Position numbers and translations under genes: made by a program
Origin: Meandrina meandrites
Lineage: Eukaryota > Cnidaria > Anthozoa > Scleractinia > Meandrinidae
Assembly: GCA_963693305.1 (NCBI GenBank)
Contig: OY855906.1
Coordinates: forward strand, 6,516,501-6,580,500
Direction of reading: 5' to 3'
Length of the DNA stretch: 64,000 nucleotides
Shown here: positions 1-11,309 of the stretch, piece after piece
Position numbering within the stretch: position 1 is the stretch's first letter
How the letters are laid out: each line of letters starts with the position of its first letter
Notes under the pieces: model-generated
What the model was told of the DNA's origin: nothing
Seen by the model: the letters and a program-made list of their open reading frames with translations, nothing else
The model's database searches: none

Positions 1-553
1 CAGATACATGTACTTACCACATACTTACCATAACAAGAGGGAGGGGTGGGCCGGGAATAAAGAGCTCAGTGCTAAATAGAGGGAAATGGTTATGAAGCCT
101 AGCAAAGTTATTTGTAATAGGTTTTTGTTCCCTATTTTGGGGTTTGACCGTGCACAAACCTGACAAAATACAATAGGTGGTTACGTGTGTTCATCCAACT
201 AACCAATAGAAACATTGCGATTACGTAGTTCATGCATATTATATGAGCGCAAAACAAAAGATGTGCACAGTCATGGACATTCCAACCTCAATCTTGGCCT
301 CTTTGTTTGCTCCTTTGATGTTTGCCGGGCTTCCTAACCATTTCCCTCTATTAACTATGGTGCTAACTATCCGATAAGGATAACAAACGCAGAAAACTGA
401 AGCTGAACTGTAAACCATGTGGGGCCCCTGCACGAAACCCCAGGCCACCCCACACCAAGACCCTGGGAGATACTGCTGCCTAGCTTTGTTTTGCATTTAA
501 CTTAGCCTAAATTACATTCAGCTACATTTTAAATTTCTTTGTAATCATTTTAG
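1..553 (+). other. Intron of the KIF25-like gene with a short inverted repeat
   Basis: No exon is seen before the acceptor AG at 552-553. The two 25-bp blocks 75-99 and 328-352 are inverted copies of one another with one mismatch, enclosing about 230 bases. That looks like a degraded small foldback element. No coding signal was seen. Confidence 0.4.
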
Positions 554-3500
554 GAAGTAAAGTTAGAACTTAATGATCTGAGAAGGAAAGTAAAAGCCCT
601 TCCTGAACTACTTTCTCAAGAAATGGACAAGACAACAAAACTCACTGATCAGTTTGGTTCTATGAAAATGTCCAACATGGAAGGTACATGATTGTGTTGT
701 GCTTTAAATTTACTTTCGGTGAAAGTTTTCAAACCATTTTGATTTTTATTTTCCTTTGTTTTAAATTACTGGACAGTATGATAATGAATACAAGACAAAA
801 TAAAATAAAAGTCACACTGGTTTGAAATTGTTTAAACCAATTAAAGATCAATTTAAACCACAATATGTGCATTCAGCTCACTCTAAGTAGATATTATGTT
901 AGACTTCCTGTAAATGCTCTATTAGCATCCCCCCTCTTTCTCTTTTAACCCTCCCTTCTCCAATAAAAAAAGTAAAAAAAGTCTGCTTACGAGCCAAGGG
1001 GCCCATCAGGCCAGAGCTTATCCAGGTTTCCACAGCATGAAGTGACCAGGAGTATTTCTACTCCCCCCTGGATGGGATGCTAGTCCATCGCAGGGTTACC
1101 CCCAGCAGTAAATTTGCCAGTATCCATTTATACACCTGGGTGGAGAGAGGCACTATGAGAGTAAAGTGTCTTGCCCAAGAACACAACGCAGTGCCCCAGC
1201 CAGGGTTCGAACCCGGACCATTCGATCCGGAGTCCAGCGCACTAACCATTAGGCCACCATGCCTCCCACACCCCCCCTTCTCCAATAGCCCTTTTTTATT
1301 TCTTTTATGTAAGCCATGACTGATAATTTAAATTATGTGATTTGAAGTTAGCTGCACATCTCGAATACAATGTACCTCCTTATAAAGCCCCCTCCTGTAT
1401 TTCAATAGTTACAGTTTTTACCTTAATCAATTTTGTCATGCACTGCCTAGTCATAGCAAAATAATTTCTCTAGTTAGATGAATTACTGTCTTCAAATTAA
1501 ACATCTGAAATTTAAGCTGAAAACTGGGATGATGAATTTGTATTCAGTGGGTTCCCTTTATGTGCTGTGCACTGAACTTTCTTCTCTCACATCAGTCCGG
1601 TTTTAGCTGAGTACCACAACCATCCCCCATGCACATAACTTCAATCAGCTCTCTGCTCTATTGCCTACAAGCATTACTGACGGCATGCAGCAACCCAGCC
1701 AATTTTAATCCCCGGGGGGGGGGGGGGGGGGGGGGCGGGGGGACTCCTAAATTAAAGGGATGAGAGTGCTTGTTGGAAAATTTGAATTAAACTCCTTAAG
1801 AAGATCAACCTGGGGGTGGCTCAAGCGTTTTTTGACCCCTAAAAGATACATACAGTGTACATGTACAACCCTAAGCAAAACCTTGATGGCTAAAAGTAAA
1901 TATTGGCATACTGCCTTGAAGACCATGAGTGAGACAATATTCATAATTTACACCCCTAATTTACATCCCGGTTTCTGTAGCTGAAGCGAGTAGGAGTATT
2001 TTGCCAGTACCCATTTATACACCTGGGTGGACAGAGGCACTATGAGAGTTATGTGTCTTGCCCAAGAACACAATGCAGTGCCCTGGCCAGGGCTCGAACC
2101 GGGACCATTCGATCCAGAGTCCAGCACACCGACTATTAGGCCACCGCGCCTCTCACCTCCTGGCTGCACTTAGGTATAATTGACTTAAACTAATAATAAT
2201 TCGTTCAGGGCTTCAATCCAAGCTTCTCAAGACCGAAATGGAAATGGTTGAATTCAGGCAAAGATACATCAAAGAAAAGTCCCGGAGAATGACATTACAC
2301 AATACCCTTGTGGTAAGTAATATCTGTACTCATCACAGCAATTTTATAACAGTACTTTCAAAAGTTTTAAAGTCGCCATGTGTCGATATTTCAAATCATT
2401 TTACCGATGTGCAAAATTACTAAAAAGAATTAGAATTAGAATTATAGGAAGAAAAACACCCCAAAATAATTACAACAATCGGAAAATAAACCAGAAATGT
2501 TACGACTGAGGACTGAAAAGAATGGCCTCTTTTTTGAAGATGCGCCATTCGTCAAAAATGACGACAAAATACATAAAATAGAAGGTTTTGGACTGCAATC
2601 CTTTAGAGTTTCTATTAAAACAATTAAACTACTCGCCCTCGTCTTCAACGAGCGACATTTAACTCGGCTGAACCTCGTTGGCTATTAGCTCATAGAAAAC
2701 TCGGGCTCATAATCTAGTTGTTAAATAGAAAATAATGGGAGAACCAATCAGATTCGCAGATTGCAATAGAAGTGAACACGACTGAGTAGGATATCGCTCA
2801 ACTATCATTTTTCCTTCCTGATCGATGTTCGTGCATCTTTGCAGGAAATTCGAGGCAACATCAGGGTTCACTGCAGACTGCGTCCCTTAATAAGCCGCCT
2901 CGATTCCCCTGGCGACGAGGATTCGCTCGGTCGAGAAGGAACCCCTTCGGAGAGAGTCGTGGAACGTCTAGACGAAGAGAAACTCATGGTGAGACCTGCA
3001 AAGCCGGTTGGCGGCCAGATGCAGAGAAAGGAGTTTGAGTTTGAGAGAGTCTACAGTCCGGATACTGACCAAGAATCACTGTTTGACGATGTAGCGCCGC
3101 TGCTGACTTCATTATTAGATGGGTGAGTTATCTTGTGTTACGAAGGAGGCAGGGATGGCACTGTGGTGAGAGCACTTGCTCCCATAAGTGTGGTTTGGGC
3201 TCGATTCCGGCCAGGTGCCATATGATTGTTAAGTACGTTGTTGGTTCTCGCCTTGCTGTTCTCAGCTTTTCCTCCCGACTGAAATAAACAATATTCCCAA
3301 ATTTCAATTCGCCCTGGATAGAGGATCCGTATTCTTTGTGGCGGTCTTATTTCTCGTTACGATGTCAATATGCTACAAAGCGGGTAGTTTAGGAGAGTAC
3401 AGACGTTCATCATCTTTACTTCAGCGTGCGAATGTTTGTCATCAAAAGGTGTACCGTGACCGACACAAAGTGAAAGCTTTCTTAAGTAGTAAGAATTATT

Positions 3501-6500
3501 GCATACATGTAGTTTATGTTTTGGGAGAGTAAACACTAAAGCTTTAGCTGGTTCGTGAACTCGTGAACGATCAGTCAATTAATGGACTTGATTATAACCA
3601 AATATATCTAACAACACTTGCACCACTTATAATTCATGTTCAAACCACTAATTTGTTCCAACGAAAGGCTAATTCTAAAAATAGGAACTTAATTTTGAAA
3701 TAAAAATGGGGATCCCCGTACTCATTTTGGAGCAGCAACACCTTGTATATACGCAGCAACTCCATATAATATCATTAAATTATATTCACGATTGCTTGTA
3801 AAATTCACTTTTCCTACCTGACGATTGTTTCTTATTCTTCATGAAACCGGCCTATATCTATTTTACAGAAAAAAAATTAACGCTTTCTTCAAACCAAGAG
3901 AAAATTGATAGTTGATTGATAGTTCACTATTGTTTACGAGAAGGTGACGATCTACCTCTCCGCTGGCGCATGAAGAAAAAAACGCCATTCTTTTTTATAC
4001 ACGCGCGCCAATCACGCGTGTAATTATGCACAGTAAGGATGCGCAATGCAGTACTTCATGTAAGGAGTGATTATTAACTTTAAAATGGGCACGAATTTTA
4101 AATAACTATGGATTTTCTCGCTCCAGTCGTTGGTCGTTTGAGCTTGCTGCCTGCTTGATTATTAATAGATATAACGTGTGCATCATGGCCTATGGACAGA
4201 CGGGATCTGGAAAGACACACACCATGCTTGGAAGCCATGATCTGGATATGGAGATCGATTCTGAGTCACTGAACAAAGACGAGGGGATCATTCCACGATC
4301 AGCTAAAGAGTTGTTCAGGTACAAGTTACTTGTATTTTTTTATCGCTCGATTAAATAAAAGAAGACCCTGTTTGCTGTTCAACAGAAGCACACAAAATGC
4401 TCACCGTGCGTGAAAAAAAAAATCCTCTAGGTACGAAGCTGTGCTTTTCTTCTACATTAAATCACGTTTGTCTTAATCTCCCATCCACGCACGGACTGTT
4501 ACGCCCAGTTAGTAAATGCTACACTGCTGCGATCAGGCACTCTTTTCTTCCATGAAAGAGAAAGTGCCTGATCGGAGGTTAACTGGTAACAAAAAAGCCA
4601 AAAAAAAAAAACGAAGAAAAAAACCCCCGAGAACTTACTATTGAGTGGACTTACAGAGAGCGTGTTATCGTATCCCTAAGTAAGTGGATTGGAAATCAAA
4701 AAGCGACAACAACAACAACAGCAAAAATAATTGTATACTAGTGTGCATAGTTTAGCACGTTCTTTTTATGATGAAATTTTTCAGACTTATTTCTGAGCGT
4801 GAGAATACCGAAGAAAGCTACGCTCTGGAAATGTCTGTGTGCGAAATTTACAACAATGAAGTTCGAGATCTTCTGGCTGGAAAGAATGCTTCTAGAGTAA
4901 GTAAAAAAGCTCAATTTTTAGTAGTTGCGGTTTATTCTTTCACATTTACCTTTCACTAAGTAACGTTAGGTTTTTGATGTCTCGCTAATACATGTAATAC
5001 GTAATTTATTTTCCTATTGACAGCTTGATATTGTCACAAGTAGTGAAGGCGCGACCGAGATCCCTTCTCTTGTAACCAGGTATTTGTGGCTTTCTGATTG
5101 GTTTATGAAGTTACTTGGGTTTGAATTTGAATGGCTATAACAAGTTGATTTTTTAATGTGAGAGATGAAATATTCAGCATGTCGCGAGTGTGGGACAAAG
5201 AAAAAATCTGAGTCCTAGACGGGAATTGAACCCAAGGCCTCCCAAACACCGGGCGGGCGCTCTATCAACTTTATGTCGTGCCAGGGATGCAGCTCATGCA
5301 AACAACCTCGCGCGCTCAATTGTTGGGCCGCTCAGAAGAATGGAATGAATGCTCAATGTTAGTCTAGAGTTTGCAAGGTTCGCAGTTTACATGATATTCT
5401 TGTCTTTCAGGGCTGTAACCACAGTGCAAGAAGTTATGGCACTCGTGTACTATGGCATGCAACGCCGGCACGAGGACGCTACAATGGTACACGCGCATTC
5501 CAGTCGATCTCACCTGATTGTGCAGTTAACGATCTACACCATCACCCAAGCAAAACCAACCTCCTCGTCATCGCTGTCGAGTGATGCCGCACCCTCTCCC
5601 CCAGGGACTCCGACAAGATCACGGCGAACACTGCCCCAGCCGTCAGCTGGCCACATTAGTAGATCCCAGTCTCCAGCGCCCAGAAGTAAAGCTGCTACAA
5701 GGCGTTCAAGGTAGTTATAGCCAAGAATCACTTTGTAGTGCACGCAGCTCTTGCTTCTGCTGTACGAGAAAAGAGGTTTCTACTCGATTCTCGCTACTTA
5801 GTTCTGGAAGCCAATAAAAAATCCCAGTAAAGTCATGCTATAGTCCGACGCCGAGGGTGTTTTGTCTCGTCACGCACTATCAATGGAAATACCAAGTTTG
5901 TCTGGTATTCCAAAGTACCTACGTGCCAATCCATTTCAATTTTCATTTCATGTGCGGTTGAGGAGTCAAAAAAGCCATTTCAATGCTACTGCGCGTGCTG
6001 CGATTCAGAAAACAACAACACTTGCGTTGACTTGCGTAGGGTGGCCAAACGGTGAAAAACTTACGTTGACTTACTTGCAAATTTGATCTCGTCCAAAGTG
6101 AACGCAAGTCATCGCAAGTGCACGCAAGTCCTGGCCAAACGAAGGCGCAAGTAGAAAGACGCGTGTAAAGCTTGCGTTTGCTTACGTCTCCGTTTGGCCA
6201 GGGCTGTAGACATCCCCAAAAGTGTGGGATGGTTGGCGACAAATGATAATAATCATAAAAAAACGGAGGGCTTCTGTTTTCCGACATGTCCCAGATTTCT
6301 GCGATGGTCGGCGATAATTGCCGACATATCGGAGAGCTCAAATCTGCACTGTCAGAACGTCGGCGGTTGTATTACCTCGTTACCAATCCTTCCCGATCAT
6401 CTGGGATGTTTCCGTGATAACAAGACATTTACACGTTCAGTCGACGATCTCTTTCTGTTTTTGATAAGTTCCAGTTCGTTCCAAGGTGTATTTTAACTTC

Positions 6501-8937
6501 TTATGTTACTCAATGATGTCTTCAACTTGTCTCCCCAGGTCTCCGGCGCCAGGTACTGCTGCTGCTGCTCGGTCCAGATCTCCCTCGCCCACTCGTAACA
6601 ACAATTCCTCGACAAACGGAAATCAGAGTCAGAGTGTTAAGACCAAGTTACAGCTTGTCGACTTGGCCGGAAGTGAATGTGTCGGTAAGAACAGTTTAAA
6701 AACAAACACATTCCCATACCCCCTTCTCTCGTTCTGTGGGGGGGGGGGGGGGGGGGGGAATGGGGGATGAGACCCTGGGGGGTGGGAGCCACCTTGGCAA
6801 AGAATGGTCTTGTGTTTGGAGTGAATCTCCTATTCGTTCAATCGCTCACTCGCATCCTCATTTTAAGTTTCCGCTGGTCGGGAAAGAAGTCAGGAACATT
6901 TTCTTTTTAAGTCAGGCAGAGAAAAATCACGGATTTTTAAGTATCTGGTTAAAGAAAACTCTAAATTTGATGTCAGCGTCGGGCAATCAGTAGAAATGGG
7001 TACTATTCATTTTATCAGTACGGTCAAAGAATATTGGTTTTGGAATATTGGTTTCTGTTTCCTTTATGATTGGCAACTACGTTACTCGCTCAGTTGTTCA
7101 ACACTCGCTTGTTCACCTACTCACCAAGATATAAAACAAAGTGTTGTTGTTGTTGTTTCTCGTTTATTTTATTGTTTGCGCATTTGCTGTCAGGTATGTC
7201 TGGAGTAACGGGTGCGGCATTAAGAGAAACCTCGCATATCAATAAAAGGTAGGACTCTTTTCCTTTTGCCGATAGTAAAACTACCAACTTTTTGCGCTAC
7301 AGTTATAAATGCCCTTTTCGGACTGAGGTAAATTCAGTTGTATACCAATAGAAGAAGTAATACCGCCACATTGGTTGAATAATCCAAACTCGCATGCAAA
7401 CTTCTGTTACCAAGGTGCCTCATTTGGATGATGGATCATATTTTTTTCAGGGAGGAGTGGGTGGGGGCAAGTTTTCTAAACAAGAAATAATTTTCCAATT
7501 TCAGCTGATACAAGAATGTTTACGGCTTACTTTGATACATTGCTTCATTTGTTTGTTTGTTTTGTGACTCGCGCTGTACCATTTGTTCAAATCTGTTTTC
7601 ACTGCACAGGGCTGCGCAGGAATTTTTTTGGTAATTTCCCCTCCTCCCTCTTCCTCACTATATTCTTCCATCCTCTAAGTCAAGTCCAGTTTGCGTGTTT
7701 TTTTACACGTCACATGTGTTTTGTGTCTTTTTACAGTCTGAGTGCCCTGGCGGATGTGTTAGGAGCATTGTCTGAACACCGTTCACATATACCTTATCGC
7801 AACACCAGACTTACTCACATGCTCCAGGATACTATAGGTAACGTTTCTATCAATAACACAATAGGCCATTTTACAGTTGTCTGCTCAGTGGCCTGGCCTT
7901 TGAATGACAGCGAGGCTGGAGGTGACCTTGCATTGATACAAACCTCTCTGCTTTTCTCATGTAAATGCAAACCAGTTAGCATCACAACAACTTGATTTAC
8001 AAAACAAAAGCAGTAAGTTCTGTATCAAAACAAGGTCAACTTCAGCCTCGCTACCATTCAAAGGTCAGGTCACTGAGGAGACAACTGTAAAATGGCTTAT
8101 TAGGAGATTGTCAACATCAAAGTTATAATGATAAATTAACCATCTTAGCGAATTTGAAAAAGCTGACGTTTCACGTGTTTTTGTTCTTCGTCTGCGTACA
8201 CGCGTCTCGCTGTCCTTATTTTACCGCCAACTTTCCAAATCCCATGTGGTTATTAACTTCTAGATGATAATAAACTGCTTGTAACTGTTTCACATGCCTG
8301 CCGACGAAGCATAACTATTTTGTAAGTAACTCACTTGGTTTTTTTACACCCCATCTTTTCAAACTTGTGTTGGAAATTAAGATGTGCAGCTAAGGTTTAG
8401 TTCAAACGCCGCTTCATCCAATTACATGTATGTATGGACTGGACGCTAACAGGTACAAATCGAACAGTCTCGACTGCATTAGCTAGGTTAATTAAACGCC
8501 GCCTCGTGTCAACTTAGTTTCAACGCGAGGACTGCTCCTCTCTAACACGTTTCTGTTCCTTTGGTAACTTTAGGTGGTGATGCAAAGCTTCTAGTCATGC
8601 TCTGCGTATCTCCTGCGCAGCGCTTCATCACAGAAACGCTTCAATGTCTTGGCTTTGGATCACGTGCTCGTCAAGTTGCCCGCGGAAAAACCCAGAAGCG
8701 GCGACCGACCTCATTTGTCCCCAACAATCTTACAATAGGTTGGTCAATTACAGCAATAAATTTGCTTTTGTATTCTCTGGATTGAGAAAGATATCCTTAC
8801 ATATAACGTATATTTTTTTAGATCTCAGCCAAATTGGATCACCTTCCTTAAGAGCTGGTAATGGCAATCTGTCTCCGAGAATCTTGGATCTCCGTGGTGG
8901 CGGACGTCGCAAGTCAGGCTTTAATTTCGGGGATTGA
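554..8937 (+). CDS. KIF25: Kinesin-14 motor protein, KIF25-like (3' twelve exons; 5' end outside window)
   Basis: Exons: 554-683, 2209-2312, 2845-3122, 4169-4318, 4785-4896, 5024-5079, 5411-5710, 6539-6684, 7194-7248, 7737-7837, 8574-8738, 8822-8937 (TGA). Together they form one open frame of 570 residues with consistent phases. Order: a coiled-coil stalk (first two exons), the kinesin-14 neck [14 protein letters not shown]-loop GQTGSGKT (exon 4), switch I SSRSH (exon 7), switch II DLAGSE (exon 8) and the INKSLSAL helix split across exons 9 and 10. The blocks [38 protein letters not shown] and [10 protein letters not shown] match my memory of KIF25 better than KIFC1, KIFC2 or KIFC3. The family is a C-terminal, minus-end-directed microtubule motor; vertebrate KIF25 restrains premature centrosome separation. 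An Arg/Ser/Pro-rich insertion of about 90 residues sits between switch I and switch II. The start codon lies left of the window. Confidence 0.92.
953..1287 (-). mobile_element. tRNA-derived SINE with 13-bp target-site duplication
   Basis: Read on the minus strand, the element starts with a tRNA-like promoter (A-box region GGTGGCCTAATGG and B box GGTTCGAACCC at about 1204-1214). A conserved central block follows (GGGCAAGACACTTTACTCTC, then GGTGTATAAATGG), and it ends in an A/G-rich tail at about 966-985. The body 966-1274 is flanked by the perfect 13-bp direct repeat CCCTTCTCCAATA (953-965 and 1275-1287), so this is a full insertion. The central block resembles the conserved domains of deep metazoan SINE families. 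I have not fixed the family name. It lies in a kinesin intron. Confidence 0.85.
1714..1742 (+). repeat. Poly-G tract in kinesin intron
   Basis: A run of 22 G followed by C and 6 more G. On the coding strand it could form a G-quadruplex, and assembly length errors are likely here. Confidence 0.95.
1985..2165 (-). mobile_element. Truncated second copy of the same tRNA-derived SINE
   Basis: This matches the head and central block of the SINE at 966-1274 (B-box-like GGCTCGAACC, then the GTGTATAAATGG block). An internal piece is missing near 2000 and there is no 3' tail. It lies in the same kinesin intron and the same orientation, about 40 bases before the exon at 2209. Confidence 0.75.
3150..3295 (+). 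mobile_element. Diverged tRNA-derived SINE
   Basis: An A-box-like stretch (GTGGTGAGAGCACTTGC) and a B-box-like stretch (GGCTCGATTCC) stand about 35 bases apart. They are followed by a TTGGTTCTCGCCTTGCTGTTC block of the kind seen in cnidarian SINE tails. It does not fold as a complete tRNA with an acceptor stem, so I call it a SINE remnant in the kinesin intron after 3122. Confidence 0.55.
5165..5275 (-). mobile_element. tRNA-derived SINE fragment
   Basis: On the minus strand the sequence has AGTTGATAGAGCGCCCG (A-box type), then GGGTTCAATTCCCGTC (B box and T-arm). A SINE-like body follows (CTCAGATTTTTTC...TGTCCCACACTCG). The acceptor stem of a functional tRNA is absent. It lies in a kinesin intron. 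Confidence 0.6.
5930..6210. repeat. Low-complexity repeat rich in ACTTGCG/CGCAAGT words
   Basis: Words such as ACTTGCGTTGACTTGCG and CGCAAGTCATCGCAAGT recur in both orientations between two TGGCCAAAC blocks (about 6051 and 6133) and a GTTTGGCCAGG block near 6193. It is probably a degraded inverted-repeat element inside the kinesin intron 5711-6538. No target duplication was resolved. Confidence 0.4.
6738..6775 (+). repeat. Poly-G tract in kinesin intron
   Basis: About 21 consecutive G, then AAT and a further G-rich stretch, roughly 55 bases after the donor at 6684. The apparent glycine-rich open frame over it is a by-product of the homopolymer. Confidence 0.9.
7860..8101. mobile_element. Palindromic MITE with AATARGCCATTTTACAG ends
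   Basis: The left arm (from 7860) and the right arm (ending 8101) are inverted copies over about 85 bases, with several mismatches, around a loop of about 70 bases. The termini read AATAGGCCATTTTACAG and, inverted, AATAAGCCATTTTACAG. It starts 22 bases after the donor of the kinesin exon 7737-7837. I see no transposase. Confidence 0.8.
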
Positions 8938-11042
8938 CAAATACCTTGGTCGACTGAGCCACGATGATGATACAGAGTTCTTCGCTTAACTGCTTGGCCA
9001 ACGCTTGTCTTTACCACGTGATCTACTTTTCACACATTTAACGAAACAGTTTATCACGTGGTCCAGACAAGCCTACCACGTGATTTTTATTCAAGTACTC
9101 CCGTGATTGCAAAAGACTGGCGTTCATACGAGCATTGCCGCGAAAGTGAAGAATAAAGTATCGTGAGCTGCTGGGAAAAAGCAACAGAAAACGCACAGTC
9201 TACAGGGCTGGTTCTTCTTAATTTAGGGTAGACTTTTGATCAACAAATTTGTAATTTTTGTCCGCATGCTCATTTATACTCCACACTCCACACAGCGCGA
9301 TCACGCTGATGTAAATAGCTAACTTGTTGACCATATTGTAGCAAATTTTGCAAAATTATTTCCAGTTTACAAAATGAAGCCTGAAATACACCGTTTTCAA
9401 GGCGGTCGTGTTGGTTATCCTAAGAAACTGTGACGTCACTTGAGGAAGCTCTATACCAAATGCATTGATTAACAAGTAATGTAGACAACATGTGAAAACG
9501 CGGCGACATGTAAAAAACGTTCTATACTAAATACTTCGACGCCAAGTGATTTATGTAATTAATCTTTATTTAATACACGCGTCTTTTACATGGAATTTTT
9601 TATAGAAACAAGCCGAAGCTGTACAGCTCTAGTCATTCATCGCAATGAGTCATTGGAAAATATCCGCGTTTTTTCTCTTCCTAGTAAATTAATCGCACTC
9701 GTTTACGGTTAAGTTTGTTTTGGCCCTGTGTCAGTCGATCTGAATTAAACAAGCAACTGCGAAGATGACCCTGTTGTAATCTGGCTTGGGTGATCAGTGG
9801 TGTTCCAGCCTTGTGGAAATTTGCAGGAATAAGACGCTTATTACAGCTGTGGTCACAGAAGGGGACATGTGGTGGTTGGGGGGGGGGGGGGGGGTGCTGG
9901 TAATCGCGCTGTGGTTGGTCTGTTTTCAAACTTGTCGCAGTGATGTTGAGTACTTGTCTTGATTTGTTTTTGTCGTTTAATAGCAGTCATTGGGTGTTTC
10001 TGTACTGCTTAAACTTTAGATCGTCGTTGAAAAGGCCGTTACCGCAACCTTTTTTTTAAAGTGATGCTCATTTACGCGATTCATCTCGAAATTCAAAGAC
10101 AAACCACCAAAGTCACAATTCATTTATCTAAGACGTCGTTTATTTGCTGTAGTAAAAAGATAAGTTTAATGTGATTTTAACTAATGCCCTTTTTCAAATG
10201 TACCATTTTATCTGCCCAGAGATGTAGTTTTGTTATTTAAGACCGATATAGATGTATAAGCTTAATATATTGACCACAGTGGCACTCATGACAGTGGAAT
10301 AAAAGCAAAATACTTCAATTCTCGTATGGTCTGATTACTCGCCATCGATATAGTGAGGTATGATAATGTATAAGGTTATCTAAACCGAGTCCGAATGTGT
10401 GATCTGCTGTCATTAGATAACTAAGGATAATCGCCATCTGTCGGTCAAAACACATTACTTTTTGCAAGCAAAGTGCCATCGCGCAAGGCTCGCAGATAAC
10501 GCGGCATTAAACATGTGAATATGGACCGCTGACCATCTCCAATGTTAAACAGGCTCTAAGAACTTATACTCCTCTTGCCGATTAGCGGTCGAGAAATTTA
10601 CGCTGGATAACCGTGATATGCAGACACTGGGGATGGGATTGCTCCAATCTAATGTGTGGTTGATGCAGGGCGGGGGGAGAGGAGAACGGGTGCTCCTTGC
10701 ATTGTATGATGAGGATGCCCATCGTGCGGTCCGTTGTTAGGCACTGTTTGCATGTTAAACGTTAATTGCTTAAGTTGATAACTTTCAACCGCATTTGTGA
10801 TCGTATTATCGTGAATATGGCCTATTAGCTAGTTCCTTTTATTACTTTAACTATATCTTTTACAACTATGCATGCCATTCACACAAAGTCAATTTACTTC
10901 GCCTTTTCATTCTTTTTGCCTATTGTCTCCATGTACGTATTTTAGCATTTTTTGTGAGAAAAATTCCCTTTCATAGCCCTGAAATTATCACCACTGGTTT
11001 ACGAGCTAACCCTTAGCATATCTCACGAGAAATGGGTCCTTA
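8938..11042. other. Intergenic region between KIF25-like gene and sulfotransferase cluster
   Basis: It holds the kinesin 3' UTR and three CACGTG sites (9015-9020, 9055-9060, 9077-9082). A 17-base poly-G run sits at 9878-9894. The rest is AT-rich sequence in which I recognise no gene. A proline-rich reading frame on the minus strand near 9681-9929 owes its prolines to the poly-G run. Degraded sulfotransferase 3' sequence begins near 11000. Confidence 0.6.
9152..9157 (+). terminator. Polyadenylation signal AATAAA of the KIF25-like gene
   Basis: This is a canonical AATAAA hexamer 215 bases downstream of the kinesin stop codon and the first good candidate on the coding strand. The cleavage site cannot be placed from sequence alone. 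Confidence 0.5.
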
Positions 11043-11190
11043 TTAAATACGGATTTCTTCTGAACCAGTTTTGTTCTCCAGAACCTCTTTTAAAGGGCCT
11101 GGAAAGCCATATCCAAATAATTTAAAATCCAATTCGAATTTTTGACCAAGTTGTAATATTTCGTCTTTCGTCTTTAGACTATACTTTATG
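11000..11190 (-). pseudogene. 3' fragment of a third sulfotransferase copy
   Basis: On the minus strand 11175-11043 translates to KDEILQLGQKFELDFKLFGY followed by GFPGPLKEVLENK. This closely matches the C-terminal 40 residues of the two sulfotransferases next door. The 3' UTR-like sequence (TCTCACGAGAAATG, reverse orientation) is also shared. Nothing homologous lies upstream of about 11190, so only the last part of the exon was duplicated, about 267 bases from the intact copy. It lacks both PAPS-binding motifs and cannot be active. Confidence 0.8.
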
Positions 11191-11309
11191 GTGGGATCAG
11201 CAACAAAATTCCTCCGTACCCCCTCCCATCCCCCACAGGCGCTAGACAATAACCGGTCTCTCACAAACTTATCCTTAGCATTTCTCACCAGAAATGTATG
11301 CTTGTTAAA

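Noticed and set aside
1204..1260. Possible tRNA gene
   Set aside because: A and B boxes are present, but there is no acceptor stem, and a SINE body with a 13-bp target duplication explains it.
1077..1319. Open frames on both strands over the SINE
   Set aside because: They translate tRNA-derived repeat sequence; the same frames recur in the second SINE copy at 1948-2169, so they are not genes.
6736..6993. Glycine-rich frame
   Set aside because: Created by the poly-G homopolymer in a kinesin intron.
9681..9929. Proline-rich frame on the minus strand
   Set aside because: The prolines come from the poly-G run at 9878-9894; no splice sites or homology support it.
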